Assembly (NCBI GenBank): GCA_937929915.1
Contig: CALFUN010000013.1
Span: forward strand, 1 to 45,615
Source: an uncultured Caulobacterales bacterium
GTDB lineage: Bacteria; Pseudomonadota; Alphaproteobacteria; Caulobacterales; Maricaulaceae
Length of the DNA stretch: 45,615 nt
Direction of reading: 5' to 3'
Shown: positions 19,714 through 27,937 of the stretch, in pieces
Position numbering within the stretch: the first letter of the stretch is position 1
Layout: each line of letters begins with the position of its first letter
Notes under the pieces: generated by a model
The model's database searches: none
Told to the model about the DNA's origin: nothing
What the model saw: only the letters and a program-made list of their open reading frames with translations
Program-made: the position numbers and the translations under genes

Positions 19714-22203
19714 GTGAGGGAAGTCGCGGCATATGCCATACTTATATGGGGATCAAGGCGAGTGTTGCCAGAAAATTTAGACGCAAATCTGATGATTACA
19801 ATAGGTGCCGTTTTGCTGGCTATTGTGTCGGCTATATTTGCCTTTCGGGCAATCAGCCAGCAGGGGGATAAAGATCAGCGCTGGAAAGATAAGGCTGTCG
19901 AGCTTGATAATCAAATTGGGCGTTATGATTCTATCTTCGGGGCTTATCCAGGGCTGATATTGGTCTGGGAAGAAACAACACAGCAAAGCCAAGATGGGTG
20001 GGGCGATCCGCGAGTTTACGGCAGCCCTGCTGCACTGGCCTCGATGATGCGCTTTGCTGATAGCGGTCGGGCAAAAGATTTATCCATGCGCGTACTAAAT
20101 GGTATTGCTGATTTAAATACAATTTCAGAAGATGCAGATTCAAAAACTTTGCGGCATTATCTGCGTGAGCTACGCTATAAAGGGACGCCATTTTCAATTT
20201 CTATCGTGTTGCCAGAAGGCAATGTTCTCGAAGCGGATGGCCGCGTTGCAGGTCGCCAAGTTGTTTTGTGGCTAGAGGATGCCTCCATTAGAGGCGAGGA
20301 TGAACGCAAAGCCATATCGCGGTTTGAAACAAACCGTATAACCGCCGAAGTCGAGCCTGTCGCTTTTATTGAAATGATGAGCCGCGCGCCATTTCCGCTT
20401 TGGCGTATGAATGGGTCTGGCAGCCTTACATGGGTTAATTCCGCCTATGTTGATGCTGTGGGGGCCAGCGATATGCGCGATGTGCTTAAAAAACAAATTC
20501 ATCTAGATGAACATTCTGCGGCAGAAGCCAAAACGGTTCTTTCAAATAATACGCCGATTAATGTTGTGCGCAATATTGTCATGGCTGGGCAAAACCGTGC
20601 TACGGCAATGTCTATTTTTCCTATTAATGGCGGGGTTGCAGGGCTGGCAACAGATGCAACCGAGACTGAAGCCTTGCGCGACGCTCTAACTGTGCATGTG
20701 CGCGCTCATGATACATTGTTAAATTCTATGGACGAAGCCGTTGTTACCTTTAGTGCAAATCAGAAAATGCGCTTTCATAACAAAGCCTTTGCGACACTTT
20801 TTAAAATTGAAGATAGCTGGTTTAAAGATGCTCCCACGCATAGTGAATGGCTTGATTATTTACGCCAGAGAGATTTGCTACCACCGCAAGCTGACTACCA
20901 TTTGTGGAAAACAGCGGAGCTAAATTTGTATAGAGAATGGCCCGATGAAAGTCCTGATGAGCTATGGGGACTGCCTGATGGGCGAACATTACGATTGGCG
21001 CGTATGCGGGATCCCGCAGGCGGGATTTCACTTTTATTCTCGGATATGACCGATGCTATGACACTCAAAGGCCAGCTTGGGACTTTGATTAATGTTCAAG
21101 GCGCGACTTTGGATAAGTTATCGGAAGGTATTGCCGTTTTTGGCACGGATGGGCGGCTGAAAATCTCAAATGCGGCCTTTGCGCGTATGTGGGGGCTTGG
21201 CGAGGATGATCTTAAAGATAATCCGCGGTTTGCAGAGGTTATTGATTTATGTTTACCGCTTTATCACGATACGGGATTTTGGGATGATTTAAAGGCGCGC
21301 GCGACTGATCCTGACCCTGAAATTCGCCGCCAAGTTGAAGGGGAAATCCGCCGATCTGATGATAAGATGCTGACATGGCTGTCCAAGCCTTTGCCTGATG
21401 GTGCGACATTAATCGCTTGGGATGATGTAACAAATGCGCGCCGCGCTGAAGCTGCGCTTATTGAACGTGCCGAAGCGATGGAGGAAGCTGACCGTATGAA
21501 ATCTGAATTTGTCGGTCATGTGAGCTATCAACTCCGTACGCCGCTGACAACAATCTCTGGATATTCTGACTTCTTGCAAAATGGCGGCGCGGGCGAGATG
21601 AATGACAAGCAAAGTGAATATGTCTTTGCTATCCAAAGTGCCTCTGAAGATTTGGCGAAAATCATTGATGATATTCTCGATATAGCGGCCATAGAGGCCA
21701 ATGTGCTGGATTTAGATTTGGGGGATGTTAATATTTACCAAATGCTCAACCAAGCGCTCGATTATGTTGCGACCAAAGCTGATGATACGAAAATTTCACT
21801 GGAGCTACGTTGCCGCGAAGATATTGGCGTGATTCGGGCGGATGAAACACGCCTCAAACAAGTTGTTTACAATCTGCTCTCTAATGCGCTGCGATTTACA
21901 AAACCTGGCGGGATTATTCTGCTATGCGGAGCGCGTGCAGCTGGCGGCGGCGTGAAAATATCTGTGAAAGATGATGGTGTGGGGATTCCAACAGATCGCC
22001 AAAGCCAAGTTTTTGACAGCTTTGAGAGCAGCCGCGGCGGGGCGGGGCTTGGCCTGGCGCTTGTACAGCGTTTTGTGGAACGTCATGGCGGTTGGGTAGA
22101 GCTAGAATCCGCCGAAGGGCAAGGCACGCATGTCACATGCTACTTGCCCGATGAAGCGAGCACAGAGGGCGCGCATCCAGAATTATTTTCAGATGACGTC
22201 TAA
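19714..22203 (+). CDS. divL: DivL-type PAS-domain pseudo-histidine kinase
   Basis: 829-residue membrane sensor kinase homologue: N-terminal transmembrane helix (about 27-46), several PAS-like domains (about 70-190, 220-320, 330-450, 460-575), a coiled linker (RRAEAALIERAEAMEEADRM), DHp domain and HATPase. The H-box reads EFVGHVSYQLRTPLTTISGY: Tyr605 (codon 21526-21528) occupies the place of the phospho-His, the hallmark of Caulobacter DivL. The ATPase keeps LKQVVYNLLSNALRF and DDGVGIP. DivL links DivK to CckA and hence CtrA in the asymmetric cell cycle. Start is GTG 19714; ATG 19792, just before the membrane helix, is an alternative. Neighbouring tsaE, amgK and murU fit the order known near divL in relatives. 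Confidence 0.92.
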   Translation: MREVAAYAILIWGSRRVLPENLDANLMITIGAVLLAIVSAIFAFRAISQQGDKDQRWKDKAVELDNQIGRYDSIFGAYPGLILVWEETTQQSQDGWGDPRVYGSPAALASMMRFADSGRAKDLSMRVLNGIADLNTISEDADSKTLRHYLRELRYKGTPFSISIVLPEGNVLEADGRVAGRQVVLWLEDASIRGEDERKAISRFETNRITAEVEPVAFIEMMSRAPFPLWRMNGSGSLTWVNSAYVDAVGASDMRDVLKKQIHLDEHSAAEAKTVLSNNTPINVVRNIVMAGQNRATAMSIFPINGGVAGLATDATETEALRDALTVHVRAHDTLLNSMDEAVVTFSANQKMRFHNKAFATLFKIEDSWFKDAPTHSEWLDYLRQRDLLPPQADYHLWKTAELNLYREWPDESPDELWGLPDGRTLRLARMRDPAGGISLLFSDMTDAMTLKGQLGTLINVQGATLDKLSEGIAVFGTDGRLKISNAAFARMWGLGEDDLKDNPRFAEVIDLCLPLYHDTGFWDDLKARATDPDPEIRRQVEGEIRRSDDKMLTWLSKPLPDGATLIAWDDVTNARRAEAALIERAEAMEEADRMKSEFVGHVSYQLRTPLTTISGYSDFLQNGGAGEMNDKQSEYVFAIQSASEDLAKIIDDILDIAAIEANVLDLDLGDVNIYQMLNQALDYVATKADDTKISLELRCREDIGVIRADETRLKQVVYNLLSNALRFTKPGGIILLCGARAAGGGVKISVKDDGVGIPTDRQSQVFDSFESSRGGAGLGLALVQRFVERHGGWVELESAEGQGTHVTCYLPDEASTEGAHPELFSDDV

Positions 22204-22290
22204 AACTTTTATGCGGGCTTTCTATCACGCGCCACGGGACAATAAAGTTATCGCAATGAGGCGTTGCTAGCTGCGGGCTTATTGAACAGA

Positions 22291-22608
22291 TTATTGTGAT
22301 TCAGGAGTTGTGACTTTGATACCGTCAAGATCATCACTCATAAGAATTTGGCAGGACAGACGTGAATTATCTTGCACGTTTTCAGCAAAGTCGAGCATCG
22401 AATCTTCCATATCGTCTTTGTCTTTGAGTTTGCTTAAAAAACTCTCATCAATATAAACATGGCAGGTCGCGCAAGCACAAGCTCCGCCGCAATCTGCGTC
22501 AATTCCTGGGATCATGTTCTGCACGGCAGCTTCCATGATAGAGGTGCCATTTTTCGCCTCGACTTCGCGCGATGTGCCTGCATGATCGATGAAAAGAATT
22601 TTTGCCAT
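22291..22608 (-). CDS. 2Fe-2S ferredoxin (adrenodoxin/putidaredoxin type)
   Basis: 105-residue electron carrier. Cluster ligands follow C-x5-C-x2-C-x36-C as Cys40, Cys46, Cys49 and Cys86 in [17 protein letters not shown] and RLSCQIL; Cys44 is an extra cysteine within the loop. The acidic helix [17 protein letters not shown] is of the kind that docks to partner proteins in this family. It may serve Fe-S assembly or a P450 such as the one at 2.1 kb, but no reductase gene is near. It lies on the opposite strand between divL (convergent) and tsaE (divergent, 78 nt between starts). Confidence 0.93.
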   Translation of the reverse strand: MAKILFIDHAGTSREVEAKNGTSIMEAAVQNMIPGIDADCGGACACATCHVYIDESFLSKLKDKDDMEDSMLDFAENVQDNSRLSCQILMSDDLDGIKVTTPESQ

Positions 22609-22686
22609 GATATTTACTCACTATTTGGTAGATTTATCGTCTATCTAAGGGCTTGTCATGATTTTGCAAGTTGTTATCACAAGGGT

Positions 22687-23115
22687 GTGACGAGTTACCT
22701 TTTACCAGATGAAGCTGCGACCTTGGCGTTAGGCGCGAAATTGGGTCGTTCCCTGAAAACGGGCGATTGCGTAGCTCTGCGCGGCGATTTAGGCGCAGGT
22801 AAGACAAGCCTCGTGCGCGGCCTCGTGCAAGCCCAGCTTGGTGAGGTTGATGTCCCGTCCCCGACCTATACGCTTGTGCAAAGCTATGATTTGCCAACTT
22901 ACGAGCTTTGGCATTGTGATTTATACCGATTGGACAGGCCCGAAGATGCCCATGAGCTAGGGTTGATGGATGCCATGCTAGATGCTGTATGTATTTTAGA
23001 ATGGCCTGATAAGCTCGGGGATTTGCTGCCAGATACTGTTTTGGATATTTCTATTCAATTTGACGGGGAGGGGCGTATCGCAACACTAACAGGCTGGGAC
23101 GGGCGCAATGTCTGA
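22687..23115 (+). CDS. tsaE: tRNA t6A biosynthesis ATPase TsaE
   Basis: P-loop ATPase that works with TsaB-TsaD in t6A formation. 142 residues, usual size. Walker A is RGDLGAGKTSLVRGL (about 32-46), followed by VPSPTYTLVQSYD, the conserved WHCDLYRLDRPEDAHELG, and CILEWPDKLGDLLP. The only plausible start is GTG 22687: the frame continues upstream through the divergent ferredoxin gene without homology, and no other start codon lies near. The last 8 nt overlap amgK. Because the ferredoxin gene separates it from divL, this unit needs its own promoter within 22609-22686; I cannot pick one with confidence. Confidence 0.93.
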   Translation: MTSYLLPDEAATLALGAKLGRSLKTGDCVALRGDLGAGKTSLVRGLVQAQLGEVDVPSPTYTLVQSYDLPTYELWHCDLYRLDRPEDAHELGLMDAMLDAVCILEWPDKLGDLLPDTVLDISIQFDGEGRIATLTGWDGRNV

Positions 23116-24196
23116 TATTTTACGCGAAACGCAAATCCAAGACTTCCTACAAACCGCCGGTTGGGCCGCCGCCACGCGTCATGCTATTGAAGGCGATGCG
23201 TCTACGCGCCGCTATGAACGGCTTAATATGAACGCACATAAAGCAGTCTTGATGGATGCTCCTAAAAGCGGCGAGACGCCAAGCGAACCAGAGGGCGCAA
23301 GCGTGGAAGATCGCCGCAGGCTGGGATATAATGCTCTTGCGCGTCTGGCAGGCCCAAACCCAGAAAGTTTTGCTGCGATTGCGAATGAATTGGTGATACG
23401 CGGATTTTCAGCTCCGAAAATTATTGCCGCAGATATGAACCTTGGTTTTATTTTACTCGAGGATTTCGGTGCAGGCGTATATGCAAAACTCATCAGCGCG
23501 GATGCTAGCCAAGAACGGCCCTTATATGAAGCGGCCACCGATACGCTGGCGGCCATTTACCGGTCAAGCTTTCCGTCTGTGATGCGCTATAAAACTTATA
23601 ATTGGCGGGTGCGAGATTATGACGAGGCAGCGCTGCTGGCCGAGATGGATTTATGCCATGATTGGTATGCTAAGGATTTTCAGCGTGAGATAGATAACGA
23701 TATGCGCGCGGAATTCACTGCGCTGTGGCAAGAGGTTTTGCTTGTCTTAGAGGCGCATCCGCGCGGGTTGGCTTTGCGTGATTTCCATGCTGAAAATTTG
23801 TTTTGGCTCCCAGAGCGCGAGGCGACGGCCAGAGTTGGTCTTATAGATTTCCAAGACGCGCTTATGGTGCATCCAGCTTATGATCTGATGTCATTTATTA
23901 CGGATATTCGCCGCGATGTAAGCCCTGCACTCAAAGATGACCTCATTGCACGGTTTTGCGAAAAGTCTGGCGTAAAAGATGATACGAATTTCCGCGCGGC
24001 TTACGCGGTGCTTGGCGCGCAGCGCGGGACAAAATTACTCGGATTTCCTGTGCGGGCGGATTTAAAATTTGGCAAACCGCAATATCGCGAGCTTTTGCCG
24101 CGTGTGAAACATCACTTACAAGATGATCTATCTCACCCCGTTTTAGCGCCTATTCGCAAATGGTTTGAAAAACATATACCAGAGGCGCTCTCATGA
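23108..24196 (+). CDS. amgK: N-acetylmuramate/N-acetylglucosamine kinase AmgK
   Basis: Anomeric sugar kinase that phosphorylates MurNAc at C1 in the cell-wall recycling route bypassing de novo UDP-MurNAc. 362 residues with the aminoglycoside-phosphotransferase fold: EGDASTRRYERL near the N-terminus, the catalytic loop LALRDFHAENLFWL with Asp, and the metal-binding GLIDFQDALMVHPAYDL. Identity is supported by the immediately following murU, the known partner. Starts inside the end of tsaE and overlaps murU by 4 nt. Confidence 0.92.
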   Translation: MSDILRETQIQDFLQTAGWAAATRHAIEGDASTRRYERLNMNAHKAVLMDAPKSGETPSEPEGASVEDRRRLGYNALARLAGPNPESFAAIANELVIRGFSAPKIIAADMNLGFILLEDFGAGVYAKLISADASQERPLYEAATDTLAAIYRSSFPSVMRYKTYNWRVRDYDEAALLAEMDLCHDWYAKDFQREIDNDMRAEFTALWQEVLLVLEAHPRGLALRDFHAENLFWLPEREATARVGLIDFQDALMVHPAYDLMSFITDIRRDVSPALKDDLIARFCEKSGVKDDTNFRAAYAVLGAQRGTKLLGFPVRADLKFGKPQYRELLPRVKHHLQDDLSHPVLAPIRKWFEKHIPEALS

Positions 24197-24909
24197 TAAA
24201 GACCGCTATGATTATGGCAGCGGGGCATGGCACACGGATGCGGCCGCTGACAAATGACAGGGCCAAAGCTATGGTGGAGCTTGGCGGGCAGCCTTTAATT
24301 GGGCATATGCTCGCGCGGCTAACAGAGGCGGGCGTTATGCGCGCAGTTGTCAATGTCCATGCACATGCAGACCATCTGGAAGATTACCTGACCCAACAGC
24401 CTTATGATATAGAGATTGTGATCTCCGATGAGCGTGAAGTTTTGCTCGAAACGGGCGGCGGTGTGGTTAAGGCGTTACCGCTACTTGGAACAGCGCCAAT
24501 TTTGATTTGTAATATTGATGCAATTTGGGCGGAATTTGCGCCTGTATTGCCACGCCTTTTAAATTTGTGGGATGCCGATAAGATGGATGAGCTATTTTTA
24601 CTGGCTCGGCGCGATGCGGCTTTGGGCTATGATGGTAAAGGGGATTTCGATATGGCGCTCACGGGTCAATTATCCCGCCGTAGCGGCAAGACAGCCCCAT
24701 ATATTTATGCAGGCGTTGAGATTTTCAAACCGCATTTGGCCAAACCGTTTAAGATAGAAAAATTTTCTCGGAATGTAATTTGGGACGAAGGGCTGGCAAA
24801 AACACGTATTTATGGCGCAGAACTCACGGGTTATTGGATGCATGTCGGCGACCCGCAAGCGCGCCGTGCTGCGCAGGCTGTTTGGGAGCAATCTCAAAAA
24901 TGCGCGTAA
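24193..24909 (+). CDS. murU: N-acetylmuramate alpha-1-phosphate uridylyltransferase MurU
   Basis: Makes UDP-MurNAc from MurNAc-1-phosphate, completing the recycling route begun by AmgK. 238 residues with the nucleotidyltransferase signature MIMAAGHGTRMRPLTNDRAK, the VNVHAHADHLEDYL segment, ETGGGVVKALP, and ICNIDAIWAE with the metal-binding Asp. By established knowledge this route confers intrinsic fosfomycin tolerance where present. Overlaps amgK by 4 nt and ends 4 nt before addB. Confidence 0.93.
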   Translation: MIKTAMIMAAGHGTRMRPLTNDRAKAMVELGGQPLIGHMLARLTEAGVMRAVVNVHAHADHLEDYLTQQPYDIEIVISDEREVLLETGGGVVKALPLLGTAPILICNIDAIWAEFAPVLPRLLNLWDADKMDELFLLARRDAALGYDGKGDFDMALTGQLSRRSGKTAPYIYAGVEIFKPHLAKPFKIEKFSRNVIWDEGLAKTRIYGAELTGYWMHVGDPQARRAAQAVWEQSQKCA

Positions 24910-24913
24910 TGCC

Positions 24914-27900
24914 ATGAGTGAAAATGTTTTCAATATGCCATCTGGTGTGCCGTTCTTGCCCAGCCTTGCTCTTGGGCTGCGCGAAGAGTTTGGGGCTGAA
25001 TTGCAAGACGGGCTTATCTTATTACCGACGCGGCGGGCTGTGCGCGCGATGGGCGAAGCCTTTGTGCTGGCGGCGCAAAATGATGATAGCCTTGCAGCAT
25101 TGCTTCCGCGTATGCGTCCGCTTGCGGATGTCAATCCCGAAGAACCGCCCTTTGAACCTGGGGAATTAATTGGCAAAGTCGCGCCTGCGATTGACCCGAT
25201 GCAGCGCCGTTTTGAGCTGGCGCAATTAGTGGCCCGTTATCATGAACGCGTTGCCGATATGCCGCTAGACCCAGCAACCGCTTTGGCTATGGCTGATCCG
25301 TTGCTCTCTATTATGGACGATGCGGCGATGGAAGAAGTGCGCTTTACCCAGACGCAAGCTTGGCAAGATGTGAGCAATGAAGCGGCGATACATTTTCAGC
25401 ATGCCGCGACGCTTTATAAAATTATCGAAGAGTATTGGCCCGCCCGCCTAACCGAATTAAAGATGATGGAAGCGCAAGCGCGTAAGGTCGAGTTGCTGAA
25501 TTTGCTTACGCAGACATGGACAGATAATCCGCCAAATTACCCCGTTATTATTGCAGGGTCCACAGGGACGTTGAAAGCGACTGCGCGCTTAATGCGCTGT
25601 GTAGCCAACCTTCCTAAAGGGCGGATTATCCTGCCAGGATTGCAACAGGCAACAGATGATGTTTGGAATAATATTGATGTGCAGCACCCGCAATATTCAC
25701 TCAAGAACCTACTAGAAATATTGGATGTAGACCGCCAAAATGTGCGGCCATGGCCTGTTATTTCAGATATAGCTGTGACATCAGATATTTCGGGCACTGT
25801 TGATTTAGCTGCGCGGCGATTGCTTCTATCCGAGGCGCTTGTTCCTGTTAATCGCACAAGTGATTGGCTTGGACGCATAGATGTATTGCGCCAAAATGGC
25901 GGGGAAGATATTTTCCAGCGGGCGATGAACGGCGTATCTCTTATTGAAGCGTGTAGTGATGATGATGAAGCGCTCGCCATTGCGCTTATTATGCGCGAAA
26001 CTTTGCAGAGCAAAGCCCGCACTGCTGCGCTTGTAACGCCTGACCAAGCGCTTGCAGGCCGTGTTAAGGCTCGGTTGACGCGCTGGGGCGTTAATGTGGA
26101 TATGTCCCAAGGCGGACGTTTGTCTGAAACGGCTTTAGGGGTGTTTTTAGATAGCCTTTTAGAGCTATGCCAAGCTCCGCAAAGTCCGCTGGCTTTGTCT
26201 GTCGTGTTTAATCATGGTCTGTGTTGTTTGGGGCAAAATTCGCAAACGCTAACAGCGCAGTGGCAAGCCATAGAACGCGAAAAATATCGCGGGATTCCTA
26301 ATCCTGAAAAACTGCCGAAAATACCCCGCGGGGAAGATGTTATTGTCAAAGATTTAATGGCGGCTATGGCACCGCTTCTGGATATATCTGTAGATGTATC
26401 ACAGGCAAACCCAGCAATATGGGCAGAGCATTTAATCACGGCCGCTGAAATAATTGCTCGTAATGATATTGCTGACGGTGCGCAAAATTTATGGCAGGAT
26501 GAAGCTGGTATGCGTGCGGCTGGATTGCTGGAAAATCTAATTGCCTATGGTATGAGCTTACCGCCCGTTAATGCGCTTGGCTTCTCTCGTTTGCTGCAAT
26601 CTTTGATGAACGGTGTCACTATACGGCCAAAGGCGGGTACCCATCCAAGATTGTCTATCTTAGGCCCGCTTGAAGCGCGGATGTTATCGGTTGATGTGAC
26701 AATTTTAGGGGGACTAAATGAAGGCATTTGGCCTATAACTCCGAAATCTGGCCCGTTTTTATCGCGCGGTATGCGCAAAGCTATGAAACTATCTTTGCCT
26801 GAGCGGCGCTATGGTTTGGCCGCGCATGATTTTGCGGAATTAACTGCCAATCCCAAAGTGTATTTAACGCGCTCTAAGCGCTCTAGCTCTGGCCCGATGA
26901 TAGCCTCGCGCTGGGTGTGGCGTTTGCAAACCTTACTGCTCGGCGCGCTTGGAGAAACTGGCGCGAAGGCTGTTTTGCGGCCAGATATGCCATATTTGGA
27001 ATGGGCCGCGCAGTTAGATAAGCCCGAGCGTGTCACGCCTGCTATGCCGCCTGCGCCGACACCGCCGGTTGATAAGCGTTGGGGGCCAGAGAATAAACGC
27101 GGGCTGTCCATTACATCTGTGCAGACATGGATTCGCGACCCATATGCGATTTATGCGCGCTATTGTTTGGGACTCGTAAAGCTTGACGGACTGGATGAAA
27201 GACATGGCCCGCGCGAATTTGGCAGCGCTGTGCATAAGGGTATCGAGAACTTTTTGAACGCTCATAAAGCGCCGTTCTTGCTTGAACAAAAACAGCGACT
27301 GACCCAAGACTTTAAAGAAGCTATGCTATTTTACGGCTTCCCGCCTGAAGATGTTGCCAAAGAAACCGTACGGTTTGAAGACCTTGCAAGTCATTTCATT
27401 GATTGGCTTATCGCGCGCAACGATGAGGGGTTTGATATTATCGGGCAGGAAGTTTGGGCAGAATATAGATTTGAAGATTTAGATTTTAGTTTACGCGGTA
27501 TTTTGGATTTAGTGGAACGCCGCCCAGATGGTTACAGCTTTATCGACCATAAGACAGGCGTGCCGTCGAGTGTCAAAGCGATTGAAGCTGGGTTTGACCC
27601 GCAGCTCCCGCTAGCGGCATTTCTGGCGGAGATAGGCGGGCTTGATAAAATGAAAGCCGCGCCAACAAGCGCTTTGGGATATTTGCGCGTCAAAGGGTCT
27701 AATGATGGATTTGAACATCGCCGTATTGCAGAAAATGACCATGCAAAATTAAAAACGGCACAAGTCTTAGCGGATGAAGCCGTTAAGACTTTACGTAAAT
27801 TAATCGAAGTTTTCGATCAAACACAGACGGCTTATCATTCACAACCACGTGCGCAATATGTTAATAAAAATGGCGATTTTGACGATCTGGCGCGGCGCGG

Positions 27901-27937
27901 AGAGTGGTCGGGCATTGGGACCGATGATCCATCATGA
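24914..27937 (+). CDS. addB: Double-strand break repair protein AddB (alphaproteobacterial type)
   Basis: Nuclease/inactivated-helicase subunit of AddAB, the alphaproteobacterial substitute for RecBCD. 1007 residues: N-terminal LILLPTRRAVRAMGEAF in place of an intact Walker A, the helicase-like TILGGLNEGIWP, and a C-terminal RecB-type nuclease with REFGSAVHKGIENFL, LRGILDLVERRPDGYSFIDH and catalytic DHKTG. The frame is open upstream to 24812, but ATG 24914 lies just past murU and begins MSENVFNMPSGVPFLPSLA as in homologues. Overlaps addA by ATGA. Confidence 0.96.
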   Translation: MSENVFNMPSGVPFLPSLALGLREEFGAELQDGLILLPTRRAVRAMGEAFVLAAQNDDSLAALLPRMRPLADVNPEEPPFEPGELIGKVAPAIDPMQRRFELAQLVARYHERVADMPLDPATALAMADPLLSIMDDAAMEEVRFTQTQAWQDVSNEAAIHFQHAATLYKIIEEYWPARLTELKMMEAQARKVELLNLLTQTWTDNPPNYPVIIAGSTGTLKATARLMRCVANLPKGRIILPGLQQATDDVWNNIDVQHPQYSLKNLLEILDVDRQNVRPWPVISDIAVTSDISGTVDLAARRLLLSEALVPVNRTSDWLGRIDVLRQNGGEDIFQRAMNGVSLIEACSDDDEALAIALIMRETLQSKARTAALVTPDQALAGRVKARLTRWGVNVDMSQGGRLSETALGVFLDSLLELCQAPQSPLALSVVFNHGLCCLGQNSQTLTAQWQAIEREKYRGIPNPEKLPKIPRGEDVIVKDLMAAMAPLLDISVDVSQANPAIWAEHLITAAEIIARNDIADGAQNLWQDEAGMRAAGLLENLIAYGMSLPPVNALGFSRLLQSLMNGVTIRPKAGTHPRLSILGPLEARMLSVDVTILGGLNEGIWPITPKSGPFLSRGMRKAMKLSLPERRYGLAAHDFAELTANPKVYLTRSKRSSSGPMIASRWVWRLQTLLLGALGETGAKAVLRPDMPYLEWAAQLDKPERVTPAMPPAPTPPVDKRWGPENKRGLSITSVQTWIRDPYAIYARYCLGLVKLDGLDERHGPREFGSAVHKGIENFLNAHKAPFLLEQKQRLTQDFKEAMLFYGFPPEDVAKETVRFEDLASHFIDWLIARNDEGFDIIGQEVWAEYRFEDLDFSLRGILDLVERRPDGYSFIDHKTGVPSSVKAIEAGFDPQLPLAAFLAEIGGLDKMKAAPTSALGYLRVKGSNDGFEHRRIAENDHAKLKTAQVLADEAVKTLRKLIEVFDQTQTAYHSQPRAQYVNKNGDFDDLARRGEWSGIGTDDPS

